Made by a program: the position numbers and the translations under genes | Notes under the pieces: generated by a model | The model's input: the letters and a program-made list of their open reading frames with translations, nothing else | Databases searched by the model: none | Told to the model about the DNA's origin: nothing | Assembly (NCBI GenBank): GCA_028140795.1 | Contig: JAOIOW010000001.1 | Coordinates: forward strand, 371,563-435,562 | Reading direction: 5' to 3' | From: Fidelibacterota bacterium | GTDB lineage: Bacteria > Fidelibacterota > Marinisomatia > Marinisomatales > Marinisomataceae | Length of the DNA: 64,000 nucleotides | Shown here: one piece after another, positions 28,750 through 36,850 of the stretch | How positions within the stretch are numbered: position 1 is the first letter of the stretch | How the letters are laid out: each line of letters opens with the position of its first letter

Positions 28750-28766
28750 GAAGTTTATTAATATTT

Positions 28767-28900
28767 GCAAATAAGGTCTCCTGGCTTATACCTAAAATGA
28801 TTTAATTCCTTCTCCAACAATGTTGAATGGTTATTATTAAATCTCAGTAATTACAGTAGCGGGGACTGCTAAAGTTTTTCACTTTATTCCCTACATTTGC
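28767..28900 (-). promoter_or_regulatory. Cobalamin (B12) riboswitch
   Basis: Read on the minus strand, the leader of the TonB receptor gene has the cobalamin aptamer landmarks in the right order: AGGGAATAAAGTG (28892-28880), the core GCAGTCCCCGCTACTGTAA (28869-28851), then the conserved 3' segment AAGCCAGGAGACCTTAT (28787-28771). A P1 helix closes the aptamer by pairing GCAAAT (28900-28895) with ATTTGC (28772-28767). The receptor start follows 28 nt after P1. This indicates B12-repressed expression of the receptor. Boundaries are set by the P1 helix and are approximate. Confidence 0.93.
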
Positions 28901-28904
28901 TTTA

Positions 28905-28918
28905 AAACTTTAAAGTTT
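28905..28918. repeat. Perfect 14-bp palindrome between the riboswitch and the HNH gene
   Basis: AAACTTTAAAGTTT is a perfect palindrome in the divergent region between the riboswitch and the HNH gene. It could be an operator or lie in a promoter, but it is AT-only apart from two G-C pairs, so chance cannot be excluded. Confidence 0.3.
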
Positions 28919-28956
28919 ATTTTGTACAATGTAAATGATTATTTATAAATTGTTGT

Positions 28957-29484
28957 ATGTCTAAACATGATATCAGTCACCTTAATAATTTAACACTAAT
29001 ATTAAATGCAAGTTATTTACCTTTAGGCGTATGTAATTCTAAGCGCGCAATTTGTTTATATTTTTTAGATAAAGTAGATATCTTAATGAATTATGATCAT
29101 CATATTCATTCTCCTTCTATGCAAATGAAAGTGCCGAGTGTAGTTAAATTAAAAAAGTATGTCTCTTTTAATAGCTTAGATGTTGTTTTAAACCGAAAAA
29201 ACTTGCTAATGAGAGATCATTCTTCCTGTCAGTATTGTGGCTCAAAATCAAACTTAACTATTGATCATATCATACCTAAACAAAAAGGTGGGAAAGACTC
29301 TTGGGAAAATTTGATTATTGCTTGCTCTCCTTGTAATTCAAGGAAGGGCAATAGAACTCTTGTTGAGGCAAATATGAAACTGATGAAAGTTCCAAAAAAA
29401 CCGAATAGATTTATGTATTTTAATCAATATATTAATCAAAAGAATGAGGGATGGAAAGAATACCTTTTTCAAAGTAAAAATTAG
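28957..29484 (+). CDS. HNH endonuclease family protein
   Basis: A 175-residue HNH nuclease-domain protein of a type common as a standalone gene in FCB bacteria. The HNH domain occupies about residues 88-135: zinc-binding CQYC (about 91-94), the catalytic DHIIPKQKGGKDSWENL (about 102-118) and the second cysteine pair CSPCNSRKGN (about 124-133). The N-terminal ~85 residues are family-specific (LILNASYLPLGVCNSKRAICL). No intron, phage or restriction gene is next to it, so it is likely a chromosomal housekeeping member and not a homing enzyme. It is divergent from the TonB receptor and sits 3 nt upstream of trpS. Its cellular role is unknown. Confidence 0.88.
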   Translation: MSKHDISHLNNLTLILNASYLPLGVCNSKRAICLYFLDKVDILMNYDHHIHSPSMQMKVPSVVKLKKYVSFNSLDVVLNRKNLLMRDHSSCQYCGSKSNLTIDHIIPKQKGGKDSWENLIIACSPCNSRKGNRTLVEANMKLMKVPKKPNRFMYFNQYINQKNEGWKEYLFQSKN

Positions 29485-29487
29485 TTT

Positions 29488-30453
29488 ATGAAAAAAAGAA
29501 TTTTAAGCGGTGTACAGCCTTCTGGGCAACTTCATATTGGAAATTATTTTGGAATGATAGAAAGGATGATTCAATTTCAAAATGAATCAGAATTATTCTG
29601 CTTTGTAGCAAATTATCATTCGATGACTTCAATTAATGATAAAGTCAAACTTGAAGCAAATACTCGAGAAGCATTTATTGACCTCTTAGCTCTTGGAATT
29701 GATCCAGATCAATCGACATTTTGGGTTCAATCACACGTCCCTGAAGTAACGGAGCTAGCTTGGATTTTGTCAAACTTTGCATCAGTTGGTTTGATGCAGA
29801 GATCAACCTCTTATAAAGACAAAATAGCCAATGGTTTGAAACCAAATATGGGTCTATTTTCATACCCAATTCTAATGGCATCCGATATTTTATTATTTCA
29901 ATCTGAAATTGTACCTGTTGGTAAAGATCAAAAGCAACATTTAGAAATGACAAGAGATATTGCCATCAAATTTAATAACTCATTCGGTGAAATTTTCACT
30001 ATCCCTGAAATAGAAATAGATAAAAGTAATGATATTGTAATTGGAATAGACAATCAAAAAATGAGTAAATCATATAAAAATACTATTCCTATCTTTGCTG
30101 ATAATGACACCATAAAAGATCAAGTAATGAATATTGTTACTGATTCTGCTGGTTTGAATGAGCCCAAAGATAAACATACACCTTTATTCAAGATCTACTC
30201 ATTATTTCTAAATGATGAATCTAAGAAAGAGCTTGCTGATAGGTACGATACTCCTGGTTTAAAATATATGGAAATAAAAAATGAGCTAATCGAAACTATC
30301 ATCTCCTTTTTTGAGTTGCAAAGATCAAAAAGAGAGCAACTGCTCGCAAACCCTGATGAGGTAAATCAAAAAATGATTTTGGGTCAAAATAAAGCCAAGA
30401 AAATTGCTCAAAAGACACTTCAAGAAGTGAAAAGTGCAACTGGTTTACTATAA
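29488..30453 (+). CDS. trpS: Tryptophanyl-tRNA synthetase
   Basis: Class I aminoacyl-tRNA synthetase charging tRNA-Trp. The N-terminus RILSGVQPSGQLHIGNYFG contains the HIGH-type motif (HIGN, about residues 17-20), and the KMSKS loop is KMSKSYKN at about 191-198. The 321-residue length is the bacterial norm. Conserved tryptophan-pocket sequence MASDILLFQSEIVPVGKDQ lies around 130-150. The ATG lies 3 nt after the HNH gene, and the stop directly abuts the ATG of scpA, placing it in the same operon. Confidence 0.96.
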   Translation: MKKRILSGVQPSGQLHIGNYFGMIERMIQFQNESELFCFVANYHSMTSINDKVKLEANTREAFIDLLALGIDPDQSTFWVQSHVPEVTELAWILSNFASVGLMQRSTSYKDKIANGLKPNMGLFSYPILMASDILLFQSEIVPVGKDQKQHLEMTRDIAIKFNNSFGEIFTIPEIEIDKSNDIVIGIDNQKMSKSYKNTIPIFADNDTIKDQVMNIVTDSAGLNEPKDKHTPLFKIYSLFLNDESKKELADRYDTPGLKYMEIKNELIETIISFFELQRSKREQLLANPDEVNQKMILGQNKAKKIAQKTLQEVKSATGLL

Positions 30454-31176
30454 ATGTTTGATATAAAGTTAGAAAACTTCGAAGGACCTTTAGATTTACT
30501 TTTATATTTTATTAAAAGAGATAAAATTGATATTTATGATATTCCAATAACACAAATTACAAATGAATATATTGCAGTTATCGATGAAGCAAAAAAGCTC
30601 GATGTTTCAATTGCTGGAGAATTCTTATTTATGGCTTCTATGCTATTAAGAATCAAAACTCAAATGCTTTTACCAAGACAGAAAGATGAAGAATCTTTGG
30701 ATATAGATGATCCAAGAATTGATCTTGTTGCTCAACTGCTTGAGTATAAGAAATACAAAAATATAGCTCATAAGCTTAAAAATTTACATTTTGAAAATAA
30801 AGATTCATTTTTTAGGTCCTCATCAAAAGTAGTTTACGATCAATCTCCTGATGTATCAGATTTTTTAAATGAAGTAACTTTATTTGATATATCAAAAATT
30901 TTTAAAGATGCAGTTGATAATGCTCCAACACAAGACACATTTGAAATTTATCGAGAAATTGTTTCTTTGAAGCAGCAGAAAAATTTTATTTTGCAACAAT
31001 TCAAAACTAACAAAATAATGTCTTTAAAAAAGCTTGTGAAAAAACTTGAAACTAAAATTGAAATTATCGTTACATTTCTTGCATTATTAGAGATGATTAA
31101 ACAGTCTGAAATTATCTGTTCGCAGAAAGAAAATTTTAAAGACATTGAAATAAAACTAATTATTGCTGAAGCATGA
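30454..31176 (+). CDS. scpA: Segregation and condensation protein A
   Basis: Kleisin subunit of the bacterial SMC-ScpAB condensin, which organises and segregates chromosomes. The N-terminus has the kleisin signature FEGPLDLLLYFIKRDKIDIYD-type sequence (residues about 8-28) with ITQITNEY, and the C-terminus forms the winged helix that contacts the SMC head (about 165-240, VTFLALLEMIKQSEI). The 240 residues match the family. It begins at the base after the trpS stop and overlaps scpB by 4 nt. The SMC gene is not in the window. Confidence 0.95.
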   Translation: MFDIKLENFEGPLDLLLYFIKRDKIDIYDIPITQITNEYIAVIDEAKKLDVSIAGEFLFMASMLLRIKTQMLLPRQKDEESLDIDDPRIDLVAQLLEYKKYKNIAHKLKNLHFENKDSFFRSSSKVVYDQSPDVSDFLNEVTLFDISKIFKDAVDNAPTQDTFEIYREIVSLKQQKNFILQQFKTNKIMSLKKLVKKLETKIEIIVTFLALLEMIKQSEIICSQKENFKDIEIKLIIAEA

Positions 31177-31703
31177 CCGAAAATCAAAAAATTTTAGAAT
31201 CACTTTTTTTTGTATCTACTGTTCCGTTAGTTCAAAAAGATATAATTAAAGTTTTTGGTAAAGAAAATGCACCAGATTTAGAAAAAGAAGTTTCAAATCT
31301 TAATAACTTATATAAGCAAAGCTCTTTTTATATAAAACAAATCGGAGATGGATTTATGATGGTTAGTAAAAAAGATTATGAACCATACATCTCCAAGCTT
31401 ATTCCTTCAAAAAAGTTAATGCTTTCTAATGCTGCGCTTGAGGTCTTAGCAATTATTGCATACAAGCAACCAATATCAAGAATTGATATTGAAACAATTA
31501 GAGGAGTTGATTGTAAAGGGGTTTTAAAAAATTTGTTGTCAAAAAGTTTAATTAAGATTCAAGGAAGAGATGATTCAATTGGTAAAGCCCTTTTATACAA
31601 AACAACCGATGATTATTTGAAGCATTTTGGTATTAGTAATCTTGATGAAATGCCGACACCAGATGAAGTTACTGAGCTTGTTGAATCAGAAGATTTATCA
31701 TAA
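31173..31703 (+). CDS. scpB: Segregation and condensation protein B
   Basis: Winged-helix partner of ScpA in the SMC condensin complex. The 176-residue protein shows the two winged-helix domains; the second includes LSNAALEVLAIIAYKQPISR and IETIRGVDCKGVLKNLLSK, the strongest signature of the family (about residues 86-125). LGISNLDEMP-type sequence (FGISNLDEMPTP) precedes an acidic tail. It overlaps scpA by 4 nt and the pseudouridine synthase gene by 1 nt, so all three are translationally coupled. Confidence 0.95.
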   Translation: MTENQKILESLFFVSTVPLVQKDIIKVFGKENAPDLEKEVSNLNNLYKQSSFYIKQIGDGFMMVSKKDYEPYISKLIPSKKLMLSNAALEVLAIIAYKQPISRIDIETIRGVDCKGVLKNLLSKSLIKIQGRDDSIGKALLYKTTDDYLKHFGISNLDEMPTPDEVTELVESEDLS

Positions 31704-32410
31704 TGAAATTATTTAAGGTTATATCTTCATCAGGAGAACTTTCGAGAAGAAAATCAATTGATGCCATTCAAGAAGCCATGGTTACGGTTAATGGAAAACT
31801 CATACTTGACCCGTTCATCGATGTTGAAGCTAAGGATGATATTAGACTTGACGATAAAAAAATAAATTATAATACTGATTTAACTACCATATTACTTAAT
31901 AAGCCTAAAGGTTATATATCAACAAAGTCAGATGAAAAAGGTAGGAAGACTATTTTTGAATTAATTCCAAAAAATCCCTCATTAAATCATGTAGGAAGGT
32001 TAGACAAAGATACCACGGGAGCTCTTTTGCTAACGAATGATGGTAATCTCTCCCAATATCTAATGCATCCAAAGAACAAAATTGAAAAAGAATATATTGC
32101 CACAACTGATCAATATATTAGTGAAAAAAATATTAATAAGCTTCGTAAGGGGATTTTCATTGGATCAAATGAAAAAGGCAGAGCTAAAATCGTTTCTCAA
32201 GAACCAAAAAAAGGTCAAATTGAAGTTACAATGATTTTGAAACAGGGTAAAAAGAATGAGATAAGAAGAATTTTTAAATTTCTTGACCTGAACCTTGTAT
32301 CCTTAAAAAGAGTTCGAATAGGAGAAATTAAACTTTCAAACTTGGCGATCGGAAGTTGGAGACCTCTTACAAAAAAAGAATTGAGTTTTTTAATTAAAAT
32401 TCAGTCATAA
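31703..32410 (+). CDS. rluB: RsuA/RluB-type pseudouridine synthase
   Basis: rRNA pseudouridine synthase of the RsuA family: an S4 RNA-binding domain at the N-terminus (about residues 5-55) followed by the catalytic domain. The catalytic aspartate lies in HVGRLDKDTTGALLLTNDG (about residue 101), and the downstream KEYIATTDQYIS and GKKNEIRRIFKFL motifs are present. The 235 residues fit RluB/RluE/RsuA. Placement right after scpAB is the usual location of rluB in bacteria, supporting that name (modification of 23S rRNA); the exact target is inference. Its start overlaps the last base of scpB. Confidence 0.88.
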   Translation: MKLFKVISSSGELSRRKSIDAIQEAMVTVNGKLILDPFIDVEAKDDIRLDDKKINYNTDLTTILLNKPKGYISTKSDEKGRKTIFELIPKNPSLNHVGRLDKDTTGALLLTNDGNLSQYLMHPKNKIEKEYIATTDQYISEKNINKLRKGIFIGSNEKGRAKIVSQEPKKGQIEVTMILKQGKKNEIRRIFKFLDLNLVSLKRVRIGEIKLSNLAIGSWRPLTKKELSFLIKIQS

Positions 32411-32469
32411 ATCGTAAAAACTAAACATCTTGGTATTTCTATAAAGAAAAACTAACTTTCGTGGCATTT

Positions 32470-33126
32470 ATGGTAATTACAATTGATGGTGCGGCAGGAG
32501 TTGGTAAAACATCTACTGCAAAAGAGTTAGCAAACAGGCTAGGATACCAGTACTTTGACACAGGTGCTATGTATAGAGCAGTAACATTCTTTTTTATTAA
32601 TCAGAATGTTGATTTAACATCAGTTAGTGAGGTGAATAATTCACTTAAATCCATAAAATTGCATATAGATTTTTCGTCTGAAAGTGATATGAGAATTATT
32701 TTAGATGGAGATGATATTAGTTTGAAAATTCGTAGTCAAGAAGTTACTAGTAAGGTTAGTGCAGTAAGTGCAATCAAAGAAGTAAGAGATATGATGGTTC
32801 AAATTCAAAGATCTTTTACTAAAAAAGGTAACTTTGTTGTTGAAGGTAGAGACATTGGCACAGTTGTATTTCCTGATGCAAAATATAAATTTTATCTTCA
32901 AGCTGACTATGATGTTAGAGCTAAAAGAAGGTTGGCTGATTTTGAGAAAATTAATGAAGCCAAGAATATTAACGAAATTAAAGAGGATTTGGAAATTAGA
33001 GATAAGTACGATAGCACACGTAAACTATCTCCATTAAAAAAACCAGTAGATGCAATTATAATTGATACTACTCTTTGTTCTTTTGAAGAACAGGTTAACC
33101 AAATTTTAAAACATATAGAGAAATAA
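32470..33126 (+). CDS. cmk: Cytidylate kinase
   Basis: Phosphorylates CMP and dCMP to the diphosphates. The P-loop GAAGVGKTS lies at residues 7-15 and is followed by YFDTGAMYRAVTFF; the nucleotide-monophosphate region contains VVEGRDIGTVVFPDA, and the lid includes RDKYDSTRKLSPLKKP. The frame opens at a GTG (32461), but ATG 32470 gives MVITIDGAAGVGKTS, the standard start (218 residues). About 60 nt separate it from the pseudouridine synthase gene. The stop is followed after 1 nt by rpsA, a conserved cmk-rpsA pairing. Confidence 0.95.
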   Translation: MVITIDGAAGVGKTSTAKELANRLGYQYFDTGAMYRAVTFFFINQNVDLTSVSEVNNSLKSIKLHIDFSSESDMRIILDGDDISLKIRSQEVTSKVSAVSAIKEVRDMMVQIQRSFTKKGNFVVEGRDIGTVVFPDAKYKFYLQADYDVRAKRRLADFEKINEAKNINEIKEDLEIRDKYDSTRKLSPLKKPVDAIIIDTTLCSFEEQVNQILKHIEK

Positions 33127-33127
33127 C

Positions 33128-34930
33128 ATGAACGATAAACTAAACAAAGAAACTAAAGAAAACGATAACGAATTAACTGCTGTTGAATCAAATAAAGAGG
33201 AAGCTGTAGTTGAAGAAGTAACTGCTGAAGCATCTGAGCAAAAAAATGAAGAAAAAAAATCTTCAACAGATAATAAAAAAAGTATTAAAGATTATTTAAG
33301 TAAAGATTTATTTGCAGATATAAAAAGAATATCATTTACTGATGAAAAACCATCTGAAGATGATAAGCATGAAGCTTTATCTGAGGAATATCAAGGAACA
33401 TTTAATGATATATCTGAAAATCAAATTATATCTGCTAAAGTTATTGGTATAAGTGATAGCGATGTAATGGTAGATATTGGCTTTAAATCAGAAGGTTTAA
33501 TTAATCGTTCTGAATTTGATAATAAAGACTTGCCTGAAATAGGTTCAAATATTGATATATTTTTAGAAAAATTTGAAGACACTGATGGTAATATCACTTT
33601 ATCAAAATATAAAGCTGATTTTATCAAGAGATGGGATGAATTAAAACATTTCTGTGACAGTGGTGAACCAGTTAATGGTAAAATTGTCAAGAGAGTAAAA
33701 GGTGGATTAGTCGTAGATTTGGGAGTAATTCAAGCTTTCTTACCAGGTTCTCAAGCTGATGTGCAGCCAATCAAAAATTTTGATGATTTAATTGGAAAAG
33801 AATTTGATTTTCAAATCGTAAAAGTCGACGAAATGAGAAAAAATCTTGTTGTTTCAAGAAAAGCTATTCTTGAAGAATCACTCAACGAAAAAAGACAAGA
33901 ACTGATGACAAAAATTGAGATCGGTGCAGAGCTGCAAGGAGTTGTAAAAAATATAACTGATTTTGGTGCTTTTGTTGATCTTGGTGGAGTAGATGGATTA
34001 ATTCATATTACTGATTTTTCATGGGGAAGGATCAATCATCCATCCGAGATTGTTGAAATTGGTCAAGAAATTACAGTCCAAGTAATTGATTTTAATAAAG
34101 AAACTTCTAGAATTTCTCTTGGGCTAAAACAATTAGTTGATAACCCTTGGGAAACTATCCCTGAAAAATATAAAGTTGGAGATATTGTTAAAGGTAATAT
34201 TGTTAGTATTATGAATTATGGTATCTTTATCGAGCTCGAAAAAGGTATCGAAGGTTTAATTCATATTTCAGAAGTATCATGGACTAAAAATGTTCAAAAT
34301 TTGCAAGATTCTTTCAAAGTTGGAGATACTCTTGATTCAAAAGTTTTGTTTGTTGATTCAAATGAGCAAAAAATTAGCTTGGGAATAAAACAACTTTCTG
34401 ATGATCCTTGGGAAAAAATCGGAGATCTTGTTAAAGTTGGTGACAAAAATTCTGGTACGGTAAATAAAGTGACTAAGTTTGGAGCATTTGTTTCTTTAAC
34501 AGACGAATTAGAAGGTTTTGTTAGAACAACCGATTTTCATTGGACTAAAAATCCTTCACATCCGAAAGAGTTTGTCAATGAAGGAGATAAAATAGACTAT
34601 ATTGTCCTAGAGATACTTGAGAAAGAAAGAAAAGTTTTATTAAGTATTAAAGATTTGGCTGAAAATCCATGGGAAGGTATTGAAGCTAAATTTAATTCTG
34701 GAGATAAAATAAAAGGTTCATTTGAAAAGATGAATGATTCAGGCATTATTATTAAATTAGATGATGAAATCGAAGGTTTAATACCTATGAATAAAATATC
34801 TAAAGATCAAAAAAAGACTGTTGTTAGTTCACTAAATGAGGGTGATGCTTTAGATTTACTTGTAGTAGAGGTTAAATCAGATGATAAAAATATCATCTTA
34901 ATGCTTGATGAATCAAATGTTGACGATTAA
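33128..34930 (+). CDS. rpsA: 30S ribosomal protein S1
   Basis: RNA-binding ribosomal protein that helps mRNAs load on the 30S subunit, important where Shine-Dalgarno sites are weak, as for many genes here. The first ~60 residues are a very acidic, low-complexity stretch. Six S1 (OB-fold) domains follow, at about 98-155, 175-240, 262-335, 348-422, 434-508 and 520-595, with repeated phrases such as GAFVDLGGVDGLIHITDFSW and GIFIELEKGIEGLIHISEVSW-type cores. The 600 residues slightly exceed the E. coli protein. It starts 1 nt after cmk, and its last codons overlap the YbbR gene start. Confidence 0.95.
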   Translation: MNDKLNKETKENDNELTAVESNKEEAVVEEVTAEASEQKNEEKKSSTDNKKSIKDYLSKDLFADIKRISFTDEKPSEDDKHEALSEEYQGTFNDISENQIISAKVIGISDSDVMVDIGFKSEGLINRSEFDNKDLPEIGSNIDIFLEKFEDTDGNITLSKYKADFIKRWDELKHFCDSGEPVNGKIVKRVKGGLVVDLGVIQAFLPGSQADVQPIKNFDDLIGKEFDFQIVKVDEMRKNLVVSRKAILEESLNEKRQELMTKIEIGAELQGVVKNITDFGAFVDLGGVDGLIHITDFSWGRINHPSEIVEIGQEITVQVIDFNKETSRISLGLKQLVDNPWETIPEKYKVGDIVKGNIVSIMNYGIFIELEKGIEGLIHISEVSWTKNVQNLQDSFKVGDTLDSKVLFVDSNEQKISLGIKQLSDDPWEKIGDLVKVGDKNSGTVNKVTKFGAFVSLTDELEGFVRTTDFHWTKNPSHPKEFVNEGDKIDYIVLEILEKERKVLLSIKDLAENPWEGIEAKFNSGDKIKGSFEKMNDSGIIIKLDDEIEGLIPMNKISKDQKKTVVSSLNEGDALDLLVVEVKSDDKNIILMLDESNVDD

Positions 34931-35879
34931 TACAACTAAATTCAAAAGAATCGCTTATTCTTTTGTTATTGCTTTTGTTTTTTGGTTTTTTATTAAAAGC
35001 GAAGATACATACACTGTTAATTTAGATATCCCATTAGTAGCTAGAAATCTTCAAGAACAAAAGACATACAAGGAAGAGGTTCCCGAAAGTATTTTCGTAA
35101 CCTTAAAAGGCACAGGTAGATCTTTTATATGGCTCAGAGTCTTTAATAATTTTTATAGAGATGATTTTAAAGCTGTAATTGATTTAAGCAGTATCACTGA
35201 TGAGTATAACTTTGAACTAGATTCATATTATAAAGAAAATCCTGAAAAAATAGTTTTACCATCTTCTTTAGATTTGCAATTTGTAGAAGTTTTAAATCCT
35301 AGAAATGTTCAAATAAAATTACAAAGATATATGGTTAAAAAAGTTCCTATTGAGTCGCAAATTTTAGTATCAACAGAACCTGGATATATTGCTCTTGGAG
35401 GAAAATTTTCTCCAGATTCAATTAGTATTGGAGGACCTGAAGAAGCTGTAAATGAAATTGATTTTGTTTTCACAGAAAAAGATACTTTATTGGATTTAAT
35501 TGCTTCAGTAAATGGAAATTGGTCAATATTAAATCCTAACAAACTAGTCAGTTTTGATCCAAAAAAAGTAGATGCATTTATTGACGTACAGCCAATAAGT
35601 GAAACAATTGTTACTGGAATCCCTGTTGAGTTGATTAATAAGCCTAATGACGTAAATGTTTTTGTTAATCCTGCTACTGTATCATTAACTATCGTTGGAG
35701 GTCTGAAGCAAATTACTAATATTCTTCCAGAAGATATCGATGTAATTATTGATTTTGATTTATGGAATTCAGAGAAACAATTTTATTCGCCTACAATTAA
35801 ATTACCAGATTACTTAATCGAGTGGAAAGATTTATCTCCGAATAATTTAGAAATTTTAGTAATTAAAGAAATTAATTGA
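34917..35879 (+). CDS. YbbR-like domain protein, membrane anchored
   Basis: A 320-residue protein with one N-terminal membrane helix (about residues 9-24, YSFVIAFVFWFFI) and an extracytoplasmic part made of YbbR-like repeats (about 35-110, 115-200, 210-300), with typical strands such as PESIFVTLKGTGRSF and VSLTIVGGLKQIT. In Firmicutes the YbbR homologue CdaR binds and regulates the c-di-AMP synthase CdaA; no dacA/cdaA gene is present here, so the role is open. Candidate starts at 34905 (TTG), 34908 and 34917 (ATG) all lie inside rpsA; 34917 is preferred because it fits the helix best. The stop overlaps the tsaD start by 4 nt. Confidence 0.82.
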   Translation: MLTINTTKFKRIAYSFVIAFVFWFFIKSEDTYTVNLDIPLVARNLQEQKTYKEEVPESIFVTLKGTGRSFIWLRVFNNFYRDDFKAVIDLSSITDEYNFELDSYYKENPEKIVLPSSLDLQFVEVLNPRNVQIKLQRYMVKKVPIESQILVSTEPGYIALGGKFSPDSISIGGPEEAVNEIDFVFTEKDTLLDLIASVNGNWSILNPNKLVSFDPKKVDAFIDVQPISETIVTGIPVELINKPNDVNVFVNPATVSLTIVGGLKQITNILPEDIDVIIDFDLWNSEKQFYSPTIKLPDYLIEWKDLSPNNLEILVIKEIN

Positions 35880-36850
35880 TTATCCTTGGCATAGAAACAT
35901 CATGTGATGAAACTGGAGTTGCTCTTTGCAGTGATTTCAAAATTTTATCTAGCTTCACTAAAACTCAGTCTATACACCAGCAATACGGAGGGGTTGTTCC
36001 TGAAATTGCTTCAAGAGAGCATGAAAAATATTTACCAAGTATTACAAAAAAAGTTCTGGAAGATGCAAATAAATCTTTCAAAGATATAGATGCAATTGCT
36101 GTTACAAATGGTCCTGGTTTAATGGGATCACTTTTATCAGGAATTAGTTTTGCGAAAGGAATTTCTCAAGCATTAAATATTCCAATTATTCCAATTAATC
36201 ATTTAGAAGCTCACTTAAATTCTGTTTTTATTGAACATGCTGAACTTGAAGCACCATTTATTAATCTTTTAGTTTCAGGAGGTCATACTCAACTATGGTT
36301 AGTAAAAAATATGTTTGAATATGAACTTCTTGGAGAGACTTTAGATGATGCATGCGGTGAAGCCTTTGACAAAGGTGCAAAAAAAATGAATTTAAATTAT
36401 CCAGGTGGACCAGAAATTGAAAAAATTGCCAAGAATGGTGATATGAATCTAATTAATTTTCCAAGGCCAATGATTAATGATAATACATTTAATTTTAGTT
36501 TCAGTGGATTAAAAACTGCATTAATTAATTGTGTAAATGACAATAAATATAGTTATGAAGATATAGCTGCGAGCTATCAAGAAGCTATTGTTGATACTTT
36601 AATTAGTAAGTTTGAAAAAGCAATGAACCAATACTCTGCAAACTCTGGAATTATTTGTGGAGGTGTTGCTGCAAACAAGAGATTGAGATACAAATTAGAT
36701 AAATTAGATCAAAAGATTATTTATCCATCAATGAAGTATTGTACTGACAATGCAGATATGATTGCATTTTTAGCATTACATAAAGTCAATAATAATAAAA
36801 TAGATTTTGATAAAGATTTTAGTGCTTATTCACGAGGAATGATTGTTTAA
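35876..36850 (+). CDS. tsaD: tRNA N6-threonylcarbamoyladenosine synthase subunit TsaD
   Basis: ASKHA-fold enzyme transferring the threonylcarbamoyl group to A37 of ANN-reading tRNAs, working with TsaB, TsaC and TsaE. The N-terminus IILGIETSCDETGVAL is the signature, followed by GGVVPEIASREHEKYLP and the metal-binding histidines in NHLEAHLNSVF (about residues 107-117). The ATP-binding phosphate motif LVSGGHTQLWLV and the C-terminal IICGGVAANKRLR, DNADMIAFLAL and YSRGMIV are present. The 324 residues match. The start is a TTG at 35876 in a TTGA overlap with the YbbR gene; no ATG fits. The stop overlaps the next ATG by 1 nt. Confidence 0.95.
   Translation: MIILGIETSCDETGVALCSDFKILSSFTKTQSIHQQYGGVVPEIASREHEKYLPSITKKVLEDANKSFKDIDAIAVTNGPGLMGSLLSGISFAKGISQALNIPIIPINHLEAHLNSVFIEHAELEAPFINLLVSGGHTQLWLVKNMFEYELLGETLDDACGEAFDKGAKKMNLNYPGGPEIEKIAKNGDMNLINFPRPMINDNTFNFSFSGLKTALINCVNDNKYSYEDIAASYQEAIVDTLISKFEKAMNQYSANSGIICGGVAANKRLRYKLDKLDQKIIYPSMKYCTDNADMIAFLALHKVNNNKIDFDKDFSAYSRGMIV

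Noticed and set aside
29228..29360. HNH domain as a sign of an intron, prophage or restriction system
   Set aside because: No other mobile, phage or methylase genes are near; it sits in a housekeeping operon with trpS and scpAB.
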